Of a stretch of DNA of 64,000 bases, positions 1 through 8,260 are shown piece by piece. Every line of letters starts with the position of its first letter. Positions within the stretch are counted from its first letter, which is position 1. Source of the DNA: JAOTZA01 sp965224065 (GTDB lineage: Bacteria; Acidobacteriota; Thermoanaerobaculia; Multivoradales; JAHEKO01). The notes under the pieces were generated by a model. That model searched no databases and was not told where the DNA came from. It saw only the letters and a program-made list of their open reading frames with translations. The DNA is taken from assembly GCA_965224065.1 (NCBI GenBank), contig CBDCYF010000005.1, positions 1,426,001-1,490,000 on the forward strand, given 5' to 3'. The position numbers were made by a program, and so were the translations under genes.

Positions 1-14
1 ATGTGGTCGTACAA

Positions 15-275
15 CTACTTCCGCTTCGAATCAACGTCGGTGAAAAGCCGTATAAAGTCCGTTACCGCTTCGACAAAGCACTTGTGTGCTTCTCTCGGCT
101 TCCGAACCTTCCTGCCCGAATAGGCACGCCTCATTCGACGAAGTGCGAACCTGGCTGCGGTTGCCTGACCCGGCTCAAGGTGCCCCTGGTCCTCGAGTCT
201 CTCAATAAGAGCGCTCAGAACCCGGAGATGGTAGTTCAGCTTCCGTTTCAAGGAAGTTGCCTCCTTTCCCGCCAA
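15..275 (-). CDS. Small basic hypothetical protein
   Basis: An 86-residue reading frame with a TTG start. The product is rich in Arg and Lys, with helical-looking segments (LNYHLRVLSALIERLEDQG; FALRRMRRAY) and a C-terminus FIRLFTDVDSKRK. I do not recognise the family. The frame stays open upstream of the TTG for more than ten further sense codons (reading ALAAQFRVVRLAGKE), so the true start is uncertain. Local GC is clearly below that of the rest of the window, which suggests accessory DNA. It could also be a chance frame. Confidence 0.35.
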   Translation of the reverse strand: MAGKEATSLKRKLNYHLRVLSALIERLEDQGHLEPGQATAARFALRRMRRAYSGRKVRKPREAHKCFVEAVTDFIRLFTDVDSKRK

Positions 276-932
276 CCGAACGACGCGGAATTGCGCCGCT
301 AACGCTGGGCGGGCCCTTGTTCACCCTGCGCTTCGTAACGGGAGGCACCTTGGGCCTCAACATCTGCGATTACGGAAAACCAATGCGTTGGCCCTTATTT
401 AGGACTATCCACGACACCGAAACGTCGTCAGTCCCAAACGAGGTCAACGATGGCGTCTACTCCTGCCTAGCAGCAGACCCGGGAGACACCTGAGGCACTC
501 CTCGGCCCACACACCTGGCCGGGAATAGTGCAGGCCTAGGAACAAGCCTGCGGCCGCACGAACTTCATCCGCACAACCATCAGTGATCAGCCGCGAGGCC
601 GATCTCATATCAGCGGCAGTAGAGCGAAAAGGGGACGAAAGCTGACTTTCAAAGAACCATCTCAGTGCCATCCGGCACCAGGCCAAAGAGCACGCCTATG
701 GCTCTCCTTGACCTCGATCCCATTCTGCATGAAATATGCCTCTACGTCAACCCTCCTCCCAGATAAAGTAGCGTCAGCTCCCGTCGGCACAAGATCTTGT
801 TGTCGACCGACTGGCGAGCCACGCTGTCCGAGGCCGTTCTGGAGGCTCTGAGCAGCTAGTCCCAGCTTCTTAGGTAGCTGGGCTCCTCGGGGCTCAAACA
901 CCGAGCAAGTGGCCGGATCGTAGACGACCTGA
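276..932. other. No supported gene; low-GC stretch
   Basis: I find no reading frame here with a recognisable family, good codon use or a convincing ribosome-binding site. Base composition is visibly less GC-rich than the core genes further right, as in the flanking island-like region. Confidence 0.4.
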
Positions 933-2069
933 TCAAGGTATTTCCATCATCAGCTCGCCGACGAGCTGGTCGACCTCGTCGCGGTCCACGTCTTCCGCTA
1001 GCCTGGTCGCAGCTGCCGCCTCCTCCATCTTCGCTCGCAGGCCGACCGCAGCCGCCAAGAGGTCATCGAACGACATCGCACCGTCGCGAATCGCGTTCAG
1101 CTCGGTGGCGTCGTGTCGCCGCACCCGTAGCTCGCCTTCTTCGAGAATCTCGTGTCCCATCCGCATCAGCCGGATGAGATGCATGGCGTGCTTCGTGTCG
1201 TAGCCGTGCTCCCGTTCGAGCTTGGCGCGGGCCCGGTTACGGTGGCTTTTCCAGGTTTCGTACGACTCCCAGTGCTTCATCGCGGCGCGGTATTTTTTTT
1301 CAGCGTTGAGCGCCGCGACCACGTCGGGGGGCAAGCTCAGAGCGTCGGTTGCGACCGCTCGGATCCGGTCGTCCAATGCGGCGTCCGAAACAGCCAGAAC
1401 GTCGCGGTAGAAAGCCTCTAAGCGCTCCCGCAGAGCGATGCGAGTCGGCCTAGCCATATCGATGTTCTCGATGCCGTAGCTGCGGACCTTCTCCGCGATG
1501 CTCTGCTCGATTCTGTTCTGGTCGTCGCGGCTCAGGGTCGCGGCGGCCACGGGCAAGCCAAAGTCCGCGCGCGACGGCTTACGGGCCGGCGGATGGAGCA
1601 ACCACGAGCGGTGCGTCTTGATCTTTTTGAGCTGCGCCATCGCGTAACCAAGGAACGTCTGCTGCACCTTCTTGGTCAGGAATCGGTGGCGCTCGCCATG
1701 CAGGCGTCGCCATGCGGGTGTTTCGAGGAGCCAGTCCCGTTCGTCGCTGAAAAGGACCTCCAAGGCGTTCGGGTTCGAGTTGGAACAGAGCCGAACGAAT
1801 TTGGCGATGTCGAAGATGACGCACTCGGCCTTCGCATCAAGTCCATCCGAGGCGGTCGCGTGAGCCTTCAGACGGGGAGCGACGGTGGCAGCCAGCCCGG
1901 CTTCGAGGGCTCCTTCGTACTGCTCGAACTTCTTGAAGATCGAGACACGCATGGACATCGGAACGATGCAGACGCCACGGATATCGAGGTCGGAGCCCTC
2001 GCGGGCGGTCCCATGAGCGTGGCTGCCGGCAAGGGTCAGAAAGATCGCGCTGCGCTCCAGGGAGAACAT
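933..2069 (-). CDS. Predicted nucleotidyltransferase (COG3541-like), copy 2 of a tandem pair
   Basis: A 378-residue protein of the DNA polymerase beta-like nucleotidyltransferase superfamily. Residues 14-31 carry the signature GSHAHGTAREGSDLDIRG, with the GS motif and the DxD metal-binding aspartates expected for transfer of a nucleoside monophosphate. The remainder is a long, mostly helical C-terminal region typical of the predicted-nucleotidyltransferase family, whose substrates are largely unknown (some members sit with RNA repair genes). Its start overlaps the stop of the upstream paralogue by one base (TGATG), so the two are almost certainly translated together. No antitoxin-like partner (MNT/HEPN type) is visible beside it. 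Confidence 0.8.
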   Translation of the reverse strand: MFSLERSAIFLTLAGSHAHGTAREGSDLDIRGVCIVPMSMRVSIFKKFEQYEGALEAGLAATVAPRLKAHATASDGLDAKAECVIFDIAKFVRLCSNSNPNALEVLFSDERDWLLETPAWRRLHGERHRFLTKKVQQTFLGYAMAQLKKIKTHRSWLLHPPARKPSRADFGLPVAAATLSRDDQNRIEQSIAEKVRSYGIENIDMARPTRIALRERLEAFYRDVLAVSDAALDDRIRAVATDALSLPPDVVAALNAEKKYRAAMKHWESYETWKSHRNRARAKLEREHGYDTKHAMHLIRLMRMGHEILEEGELRVRRHDATELNAIRDGAMSFDDLLAAAVGLRAKMEEAAAATRLAEDVDRDEVDQLVGELMMEIP

Positions 2070-2863
2070 CAGACCTCACCGCCACAGGTTCCTTCGAGGC
2101 GAATCCGGACAACGAAGTCGTCGAGGGCAGCGGCTGTGGTCGCCTCCTCGGGAAGAAAGCTCTTCTCGAACGCGTCCTGCAGAGCGCTCTCGAGGCGATC
2201 GAGCGTGCCTTCGTGCGTGGCAAGTTCCCGCTCATCGGTAAGCATCTTTTCCGCACCAGACCGCTTTCGGTCTACGAGTTCGTCGATCTCCGCCAGGCCA
2301 AAGCGTTGGTTGAGAACCGGAAGGTTGGCGACGATCTCACCCGTCTGCATCGCGTGAATACCGGTCAGCAGCACGCGGTAGGCATACAGCAGGTGCTTGA
2401 CGGTCGGCTCGGGCTCACCGAGCCGCTTGCGGCGGCCACGAGCGAAGCCCCGGTAGTGACGCACCATCGACCTGGTCACACAGCCCTTGCCCAACTCGAT
2501 CAGTTCCTCGTGGGCCGGCGTCGAGACGACGGTCAAAGGCGAGAAGAGCTGTTCGAGGACGTATCCGTTGTGCCTCGTCATCAACCGGGCAAACTTGCGA
2601 ATGTCGTGCGCGACCCAATCAAGGTCTACAACGTCCTTGTCCTCGACCGAGATCGTCTCGTCTGGGGGGTTCAGGCCGAGTACCTCCTCGGCCGGCGCCA
2701 TGAAGGCTCCGCGCAGGTCGACGTCGCTATCGGGCGAAGCAAAGCCGTAGAGGTGTGCGCCGCTGATTGTGGCGAAGATCGGCTGCGGGCCCCGGTTAGC
2801 AACGCCGGCCAAGTGCTCACGATCGAGCATCCTCCAAACTTCTGCTAGCTGCTCCGGAGTCAT
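2069..2863 (-). CDS. Predicted nucleotidyltransferase (COG3541-like), copy 1 of a tandem pair
   Basis: A 264-residue paralogue of the following gene. The active-site signature is GAHLYGFASPDSDVDLRG, with DxD kept but Ala in place of the usual Ser after the first Gly. Regions after the motif (DWVAHDIRKFARLM; YRGFARGRRKRL) match the family layout. The start is taken at the ATG at 2863 (MTPEQLAEVW), not at the in-frame start 114 bases upstream, because the N-terminal extension reads like non-coding sequence (SLRRAIRSTVLLR) and the family normally starts shortly before the first helix. The two paralogues overlap by one base. The C-terminus (EGTCGGEV) runs into the next gene. Confidence 0.78.
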   Translation of the reverse strand: MTPEQLAEVWRMLDREHLAGVANRGPQPIFATISGAHLYGFASPDSDVDLRGAFMAPAEEVLGLNPPDETISVEDKDVVDLDWVAHDIRKFARLMTRHNGYVLEQLFSPLTVVSTPAHEELIELGKGCVTRSMVRHYRGFARGRRKRLGEPEPTVKHLLYAYRVLLTGIHAMQTGEIVANLPVLNQRFGLAEIDELVDRKRSGAEKMLTDERELATHEGTLDRLESALQDAFEKSFLPEEATTAAALDDFVVRIRLEGTCGGEV

Positions 2864-3044
2864 CTTCCTAGTCCACCCGGCTTCCGTTCTACTGCGTGGG
2901 TCTCCGAACACCAGCCGACTGGCCACACGCAGCAAGACTGTCGAGCGGATCGCACGCCGAAGGCTGTAGTGTCGCACGCATCACTACAGCCCACGGCGGA
3001 CTTTCTCTATCTAGTCGCGGAAGTAGTAGTCCCGCGGACTGCCG

Positions 3045-3256
3045 TCAAAAGCGCCCGCTCCTGAGGCAGCACTTCTTGAAACCGGCGACCCGAGCCACAG
3101 GGACACAGGTCGTTGCGGCCGAGTTTTTCTTCTAGCTCCTTGAAGCCACCAACGATCCGTGGCCCACGCTTGACGCGCGTCTCTGAGGGATAGCCTTTTC
3201 GCCGCTTGCTAGACGGCTCGAAAGGAGGGGAGGTCGAAGGGGTCGTAGTTGCGCAT
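3045..3256 (-). pseudogene. SEC-C motif small protein, disrupted by two single-base insertions
   Basis: An ATG at 3256 has an ideal ribosome-binding site (AGGAGG, then TGCCCC). It begins MRNYDPFDLPSF and hits a stop 16 codons in. One frame over, the sequence continues EPSSKRRKGYPSETRVKRG and then GRNDLCPCGSG, the first half of a SEC-C zinc motif. The second half, FKKCC, is found only after another frame change at about 3079-3081, followed by a TGA at 3045-3047. Removing one T from each of two TTTC runs (about 3209 and 3080) would give a continuous protein of about 69 residues ending in the classic CxCx8CC zinc site. Either the gene has decayed or the assembly carries two homopolymer errors. 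Confidence 0.65.
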
Positions 3257-3456
3257 GGGGCACCTCCTGGGTCGTGAGAGTCGTGCGCCCTCTCGGTTGG
3301 AGGCGTGTTTCTACCAACCGCCGGGTGCGCAGGTCAACGACGCCAGCCGGCTACTGACTCCGAAAACGTCTTCAGGAGCTTCGAGTGAGCCTCCTTCGAG
3401 AAGAGAAAGTCACGATCCAGCACGGGAGTGGCGAGCCCGCTTCTGAGGTCGACATT

Positions 3457-3478
3457 CTGCTTACCCACTGCTTACCCA
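3457..3478. repeat. Perfect tandem 11-bp duplication near tRNA-Glu
   Basis: CTGCTTACCCA occurs twice back to back, about 45 bp beyond the 3' end of the tRNA-Glu gene. Short repeats beside tRNA genes can be remnants of integration sites, but no integrase gene is visible here. The rest of 3257-3523 shows no supported gene. Confidence 0.4.
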
Positions 3479-3523
3479 TCCCAACCTTAAAATCACCATT
3501 ATCTCGTAAACCATTGAAAACAA

Positions 3524-3601
3524 TGGTGTCCCCAACGGGATTTGAACCCGTGTTGCCAGCTTGAAAGGCTGGAGTCCTAGGCCAGGCTAGACGATGGGGA
3601 C
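3524..3601 (-). tRNA. tRNA-Glu (anticodon UUC)
   Basis: Read on the minus strand, the gene begins GTCCCCA, pairs with TGGGGAC at the 3' end, has the T-arm core GGGTTCAAATCCC, and an anticodon stem CCAGC/GCTGG enclosing CTTTCAA, giving anticodon TTC (Glu). The CCA tail is encoded. A hairpin (CCATTG TTTT CAATGG on the minus strand) directly follows and reuses the CCA, and may act in transcript ending or 3' processing. Confidence 0.95.
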
Positions 3602-3924
3602 GCGGCGAGAACGCCGGCCGGCACTTTATCCAAGCCCTCGGGAGCTAGCAAGCCTCTGCCCTAGGTCAGGATCCTTGAGGCGGCGGTCGGGAGCCGTCGC
3701 CAGGCTGGAGTCTCCGAAGGTAGCGCACAGGGAGGGATCGCCCCCCACCGACGAACACCGGCCTGGGCAAGCCGGTTGGGGTCGGCTGGGCGCTTCAGGT
3801 TCCTCCCGCCAAAGCATCTTCCATTGACGATTCCGCCGGTTCTTGGTAGTTCATAGGTAAGCAAGTACCGATAGGTAGCCGGGGAGCGGGTCGAAAGGCC
3901 CAAGAGGAAGCGGTGGGAGGTCAG
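3602..3924. other. Intergenic; no gene seen
   Basis: This stretch upstream of the AraC-type gene contains no frame with recognisable protein features. It presumably holds promoters for the tRNA (leftward) and the regulator (rightward), but I cannot place them with confidence. Confidence 0.35.
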
Positions 3925-4311
3925 ATGACTGAGAAGTCGAATGAGGGCTCGAGTCCCTTCACGTATTACGCTCGGTTGGGCCGGGTGCGGGCGTTTGTGA
4001 GCGAGAATCTCTCGGAGCCGATCTCGCTGGCCCGGGCCGCGGACGTAGCGCACTTGGAGCGCAAGTATTTCTCCACGTTTTTTAAAGCTCGCGTGGGTCT
4101 GCCGTTTCACGAGTGGCTGCGTGGCGTCCGGGTCGACGCCGCCAAGCGGATGCTCCGTGAGCGCAATTTTCAGATCACTGAGGTCGCCGGGCTGGTCGGC
4201 TATACGAATCTCGGAACGTTTGAGCGCGCTTTCAAGACCGAGACCGGGCTGACACCCCGGCAGTTCAAGAAGAAGGTCGGATCGAGACTTTTGCGGTCAG
4301 ACGCACGATAA
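3925..4311 (+). CDS. Short AraC-type transcriptional regulator (HTH domain only)
   Basis: A 128-residue protein that is essentially one AraC/XylS DNA-binding domain. Two helix-turn-helix units are visible: ISLARAADVAHLERKYFSTFF and FQITEVAGLVGYTNLGTFERAF, ending with the family hallmark GLTPRQFKK. There is no separate ligand-binding domain, so regulation would need another partner or expression control. The ATG at 3925 is chosen over an upstream GTG because GGGAGG lies four bases before it. It lies 97 bp upstream of a small peptide gene and a radical SAM gene on the same strand and may control them. Confidence 0.85.
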   Translation: MTEKSNEGSSPFTYYARLGRVRAFVSENLSEPISLARAADVAHLERKYFSTFFKARVGLPFHEWLRGVRVDAAKRMLRERNFQITEVAGLVGYTNLGTFERAFKTETGLTPRQFKKKVGSRLLRSDAR

Positions 4312-4408
4312 CCGGGATATTCGTCACGATTTTCGCCGAGCGCAACGGCCGTCCGCTTCCTTAGACTTTTGATGTCAAACGGCCATTACTTGGAAGTGGA
4401 GGTGCTGT

Positions 4409-4606
4409 ATGCCGCAGTTTGAACGTCTGCCGAATCAACTGACCTTTCGTCCTCGCTGGTGGTGGGACCCGGTGCCCGAATGGCTGCTGAGCCACCTGGA
4501 CGATTCGGTCGTGGAGCAGCTTGGCCGCGTTCAGCTCGACCTCCAGGCGAAGGTGTTGGAGCAACAGCTCGAAGCCACCCGCAAGGTCCAGGAAATCGTC
4601 GGGTAA
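4409..4606 (+). CDS. 65-residue Trp-rich small protein; possible precursor peptide
   Basis: The ATG has a good Shine-Dalgarno sequence (GGAGGTG, four bases ahead). The product reads MPQFERLPNQLTF, then a basic, aromatic cluster RPRWWWDPVPEWLL, and a helical, charged C-terminal half (DLQAKVLEQQLEATRKVQEIVG). It has no signal peptide and no membrane segment. It ends 44 bp before the start of a radical SAM gene and follows an AraC-type gene, so the three look like one unit. A modified-peptide precursor is one reading; a small accessory protein for the enzyme is another. The upstream gap has a repeated AACGGCC (4344-4350 and 4378-4384) and a partial palindrome TTGATGTCAA (4369-4378) that could be regulator sites. 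Confidence 0.6.
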   Translation: MPQFERLPNQLTFRPRWWWDPVPEWLLSHLDDSVVEQLGRVQLDLQAKVLEQQLEATRKVQEIVG

Positions 4607-4650
4607 AAAAGGCAGCCGGGTTCGCGAACTCCTGCAGGGCTCGCGGTTCG

Positions 4651-6276
4651 ATGGGTGACGCGGAGCGTGCGGCTCGCGGTGTCGTTGCGCTGATCGGGTT
4701 TCAGGATCAGGGCAACCTGGCCGTGGGCTATCTGGCCTCGACTCTCACGGAGTCGGGCTACGAGGTCCAGGTTCTGGACTTTCGATCGAGCTCGGAGTCG
4801 ATCCTGGCGGCGGTGCGCTCGTCGCGGCCGCTGGTGGTCGGTTTCTCGCTCATCTTTCAGTACTACCTGCCGGGCTACGAGCGGCTGGCGCGGTTTCTCC
4901 GCGAGGGCGGCGTGGATTGTCACTTCACGATCGGCGGCCACTACCCGAGTCTCTGTCCCGACGAGACTCTGGAGGCGATCCCGGCGCTCGACAGTGTGGT
5001 CCGCTTCGAAGGAGAGGCCACGCTACTGGAGCTCGCTGACCGGATCGCGGACGGCCGCGACTGGACCGATGTCCCCGGGATCGCCTTTCTCGACAACGGC
5101 CGGGTGCGCGAAACGGACGCTCGTGCCCTGGCCCACGACTTGGACGAGCTGCCGCTGCCGCACCGCTACAGCGAGCCCGAGCAGATCCTGGGTCGGAGCG
5201 CGCTGCCGGTCCTCGCTAGCCGGGGATGTGTCCGCACGTGCTCGTTCTGTTCGATCCACACCTTTTATCGCACGGCCCCTGGGAAGGTCGTCCGCAGACG
5301 GACCCCGAAGCACGTCGTCGACGAGATGCGGCGGCTTCGCGAAGAGCTCGGGGTCACGATCTTTCTGTTCCAGGACGACGACTTTCCGATCTGGGGCAAG
5401 GTCGGGCGGCGCTGGGTCGGCGAGATCGTCGAGCAGCTCCACGCGCAGGATCTGGTCGGTGAGGTGATCTGGAAGATCAGTTGCCGCGCCGACTATGTCG
5501 AGCCGGAGCTCTTCTCGCAGCTCCGTGACGCCGGTCTCTACCTGGTCTACATGGGGCTCGAATCGGGCAGCGAATCGGGCCTCCAGGTCCTGGACAAAAA
5601 GATCACGGTCGAGACCAATCTGCGGGCGGTCTCGATTCTCAAAGAGCTCGGTGTGATGTTCGAGTACGGGTTTATGCTTTTCGACCCGTCGAGCACGTTT
5701 GAGTCGATCCGCCGCAATGTGGCCTTTCTGCGGCAAGTGAGCGGCGACGGCAGTGCGGCGGCGACCTTCTGCCGGATGCTCCCCTACGGCGGCACGCCGA
5801 TCCGCGACACTCTGCGCGAGGAAGGCCGCCTGACGGGTGACGTGACTCGGCCGAACTATGATTTTCTCGACCCGCGGCTGGACCAATACCACCCGCTCCT
5901 CGACCGGGCGGCCGCCCCCTGGATCCACGGCAAGGGCATCTCGCATCAGCTCAACTGGGCCTGGCACGAGGTGGGGGTTATCGAGCGATTGTCCCCATCG
6001 GTCACCGGTCTCGAGACCTACAAGCAGTCGCTGCGAGCGCTGACGGGCGAAAGCAATGACGGGCTCTTCACCCTGGTGGAGGAAAGCTCGCGGGCCGCCG
6101 AAGAGGGGCGCCTCGATTTTTTTGCCGCATTCGACGCCGAGAGCGCCTGCAACGAGATCGCCGAGCGCCTCTTGCCGCTGCGGGATGAGTTTGTGGCGCA
6201 AAACCAGGCCCTGCTGCTCGCCGCAAGCGTCGCCGCGCGCCCGAGCGGACCGATCGTCTCGCCGCAGATTTTCTGA
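4651..6276 (+). CDS. B12-binding-domain radical SAM protein
   Basis: A 541-residue enzyme. Residues about 10-135 form a Rossmann-type B12-binding-like domain (VVALIGFQDQGNLAVGYLAS; VGFSLIFQYY; TIGGHYPSL) without a clear DxHxxG cobalamin motif. The radical SAM core follows with the cluster motif C193-x3-C197-x2-C200 in SRGCVRTCSFC, then the usual GLESGSESGLQVLDK and FMLFDPSSTFESIRRN segments. The C-terminal 130 residues are helical and unassigned. The start at 4651 (MGDAERAARG) is chosen because upstream in-frame sequence overlaps the small protein gene in another frame. It is co-directional with that gene and probably co-transcribed. Members of this superfamily modify peptides, lipids or cofactors; the substrate here is unknown. 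Confidence 0.85.
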   Translation: MGDAERAARGVVALIGFQDQGNLAVGYLASTLTESGYEVQVLDFRSSSESILAAVRSSRPLVVGFSLIFQYYLPGYERLARFLREGGVDCHFTIGGHYPSLCPDETLEAIPALDSVVRFEGEATLLELADRIADGRDWTDVPGIAFLDNGRVRETDARALAHDLDELPLPHRYSEPEQILGRSALPVLASRGCVRTCSFCSIHTFYRTAPGKVVRRRTPKHVVDEMRRLREELGVTIFLFQDDDFPIWGKVGRRWVGEIVEQLHAQDLVGEVIWKISCRADYVEPELFSQLRDAGLYLVYMGLESGSESGLQVLDKKITVETNLRAVSILKELGVMFEYGFMLFDPSSTFESIRRNVAFLRQVSGDGSAAATFCRMLPYGGTPIRDTLREEGRLTGDVTRPNYDFLDPRLDQYHPLLDRAAAPWIHGKGISHQLNWAWHEVGVIERLSPSVTGLETYKQSLRALTGESNDGLFTLVEESSRAAEEGRLDFFAAFDAESACNEIAERLLPLRDEFVAQNQALLLAASVAARPSGPIVSPQIF

Positions 6277-6300
6277 TCGCGTCCGGGCGGGATTGGGACG

Positions 6301-7461
6301 CTATGCGAGGCGCCGGAGCGCGGCGATCGAGTCGGGCACCAGAAAGTGCACTTCACCATTCCAGGCCTTGACGATCATCCCCTGAAACAACAACCGGCTG
6401 AGCGCTTCCGCCGAGTGGCCGGGCGCGTCGTCGGCCACTCGCTGCAGCCAACCGGGCACTCGATGGAGCAGCCACTTGAGAATCGAGTGCCCCGCAACCG
6501 GCTTGATACCGACTCGCGCGCAGGCCTCGCGGGTCATCAGATCGTTCATGTAGATGCGCGGAATGACCCCGAGCCCCAAAGCGCGCAGGAACTTCGGCAT
6601 CATGTCCTGCATCATCCTCAGGTTGTCGCGGGCCAGGACGACTCCTTCGGGGTTGCCCGCGGACTCCACAAAGTGACGCGCGGAATACGCATCGTAGAAA
6701 ACGCCCGCTTCCGCCATGTCTTGGGGGACCAGCGACCCGTCCTCCGGGCGCCCGGGCGGGTGAATGCCCATGATCTGAGCAAAGACCAGCCACGGGTAGT
6801 AGAGATCCTCCGCGTCCTCGCTCGAGAGCTCGATCCCGAGCCGTTCGATCCCCTCGATCACCAGGTACGAAAACCCCATGATCGTCGCCAGCATGTCCTC
6901 GTGGTTTACCGGCACACCAAAAGTCGCCCGATAGTCGGGTAGCACCCGGTCGGCCACGTGCCGGACCCCGGCGTGGAGCAGGCGCAATTTCTGAGCCGTC
7001 ACGATGGCGCGGCCGCCCGGGTCGAAACCTCCCCGACCGCCGACATTGACCACCATCTGCAGCACACCCATCAGCCGCTTGTACGGGTGCGTCTCGAGGT
7101 CGCCGGACATATGAAGGATCTTCGCTAGATTCGGCGCCGAGTAGCCTTCGGGCAGGCTTTTGGCGAGCAACGTCAGCGCCACCGGAAAGGCGTGTTCGAA
7201 GTACACTTCCTCACCGTGGCGGAGCCGGTCCCGGTCGACCCAACCGGGCAGTCCGGCGGTCTCCTCGAAAAAACGTACAACCGGGGGCGGCGTGCCCGCG
7301 GGCAGACGCTCCGCGTTGACGTGCATGATCTGGAACAAGTGGTTGACCGACTCGATGCCGTGACCGGCGATCAGCTTCTCGACCGTCCGGTCCGCGAGCT
7401 CGTCGCCCTGCCGGCGCAACGAGTCCAGAAAGGCGTTGTCTGACCAGCGGTCTTCGGGCAC
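6301..7461 (-). CDS. Oxygenase MpaB / DUF2236 family protein
   Basis: A 386-residue protein of the MpaB/rubber-oxygenase (DUF2236) family, heme proteins that include latex-clearing protein and the fungal MpaB oxygenase. Visible family features are the FFEETAGLPGWVD segment near the N-terminus, the central region ILHMSGDLETHPYKRLM, and VNHEDMLATIMGFSYLVIEG, which carries the conserved His and Asp of this fold. The start is taken as GTG at 7461 (VPEDRWSDN), six bases after the stop of the upstream membrane-protein gene. The same frame stays open much further upstream, but there it runs opposite a clearly coding frame of that gene. The pair is probably one operon. The substrate is unknown. Confidence 0.78.
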   Translation of the reverse strand: MPEDRWSDNAFLDSLRRQGDELADRTVEKLIAGHGIESVNHLFQIMHVNAERLPAGTPPPVVRFFEETAGLPGWVDRDRLRHGEEVYFEHAFPVALTLLAKSLPEGYSAPNLAKILHMSGDLETHPYKRLMGVLQMVVNVGGRGGFDPGGRAIVTAQKLRLLHAGVRHVADRVLPDYRATFGVPVNHEDMLATIMGFSYLVIEGIERLGIELSSEDAEDLYYPWLVFAQIMGIHPPGRPEDGSLVPQDMAEAGVFYDAYSARHFVESAGNPEGVVLARDNLRMMQDMMPKFLRALGLGVIPRIYMNDLMTREACARVGIKPVAGHSILKWLLHRVPGWLQRVADDAPGHSAEALSRLLFQGMIVKAWNGEVHFLVPDSIAALRRLA

Positions 7462-7466
7462 GGCGG

Positions 7467-8201
7467 CTACCGGCAGGGGAGCTGGATCACCGCCCCGACA
7501 CACGGCCCGACCAGCCAGTAGGCGATCAGCACGGCGGCCAGCATGACAACTCCCTCGGCCAGGCCAAAAAGAACCGATCTGCGCAAGCTGCCTCGAACGA
7601 TGCGGTCGGCCCAGTAAGCGAGCGGCAGCGCGAGAAGGAACTCGGCGGCGATCACGTAGTACGGCGCCGCAAAGACCATCGGCGTGTGGTCGTAGTGCCA
7701 CCAATTCGCGCCTTTGGCCAGGTGCTCGTAGACCGGGATGTTGACCCCCGCGAACAAGGCAGTTGCGAACGCGGCTTTCTCCACGGGGTATTTCGTCCGC
7801 AACCAACCGCTCAGATAGCCGATCTGGGTGAGGACCACGGCCCAGGCAGCCGGCATGTAGGCCGGTGAGTCCCATATCATCGGCTCGTTCTGTGGATAGA
7901 CCAGCGTGCCGGTCCTGACCAGCCACCAGTCCGCCACCAGCTCGGCATAGCCGGCCACCAGGCCAAACACCAGCCAGCCCAGGAGCGCCCGGTCTTTCCG
8001 CAAGACGATCCATGCGACATCAAGAGCCAGAATCAGGGCGGTCGTCGCGGTGATGGCCTTCCACCCGAGACCGTAGATCGAACTGATTACATCGAGCAGG
8101 AGCAACAGCGCGATCGTGAACAGGACGAAACGAAGCCCGCCGGGGGTCGCCATCGCCATCGCCATCGCTGTCGGCGCTTGCGCTGAATTCCGATCACTCA
8201 T
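7467..8201 (-). CDS. Seven-helix integral membrane protein of unknown function
   Basis: A 244-residue protein with about seven hydrophobic segments: FVLFTIALLLLLDVIS, ALILALDVAWIVL, LGWLVFGLVAGYAELV, MPAAWAVVLTQIGYL, AAFATALFAGVNIPVYE, VIAAEFLLALPLAYWA and VVMLAAVLIAYWLVG. The central motifs ADWWLVRTG and YEHLAKGANWWHYDH are rich in Trp and His and may line a site at the membrane face. It lies just upstream of the MpaB-type oxygenase gene and likely works with it. The N-terminus has three copies of ATGGCG (Met-Ala), so a downstream start such as MAMAMATPGG is possible. There is no clear ribosome-binding site. Confidence 0.75.
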   Translation of the reverse strand: MSDRNSAQAPTAMAMAMATPGGLRFVLFTIALLLLLDVISSIYGLGWKAITATTALILALDVAWIVLRKDRALLGWLVFGLVAGYAELVADWWLVRTGTLVYPQNEPMIWDSPAYMPAAWAVVLTQIGYLSGWLRTKYPVEKAAFATALFAGVNIPVYEHLAKGANWWHYDHTPMVFAAPYYVIAAEFLLALPLAYWADRIVRGSLRRSVLFGLAEGVVMLAAVLIAYWLVGPCVGAVIQLPCR

Positions 8202-8260
8202 TTTGTAAACCGAAGAACCTTTGCCAGCTTAACATTTCTGTCCGCTAAAAGTCCTACGCC

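Noticed and set aside
444..901. Two short minus-strand frames left of the nucleotidyltransferases
   Set aside because: No recognisable family, poor composition and no ribosome-binding site.
3132..3317. 61-residue minus-strand frame over the SEC-C region
   Set aside because: It is a different frame from the SEC-C segments, with no family features and no ribosome-binding site; the frameshifted SEC-C reading explains the region better.
5023..6201. Long open frame on the minus strand inside the radical SAM gene
   Set aside because: It lies opposite a clearly coding gene with cluster motif and domain order; the minus-strand product has no recognisable family and is a shadow of high-GC codon use.
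7462..8013. In-frame upstream extension of the MpaB-type gene
   Set aside because: The extra 180 residues run opposite the reading frame of the seven-helix membrane protein gene and have low-complexity, non-domain sequence.
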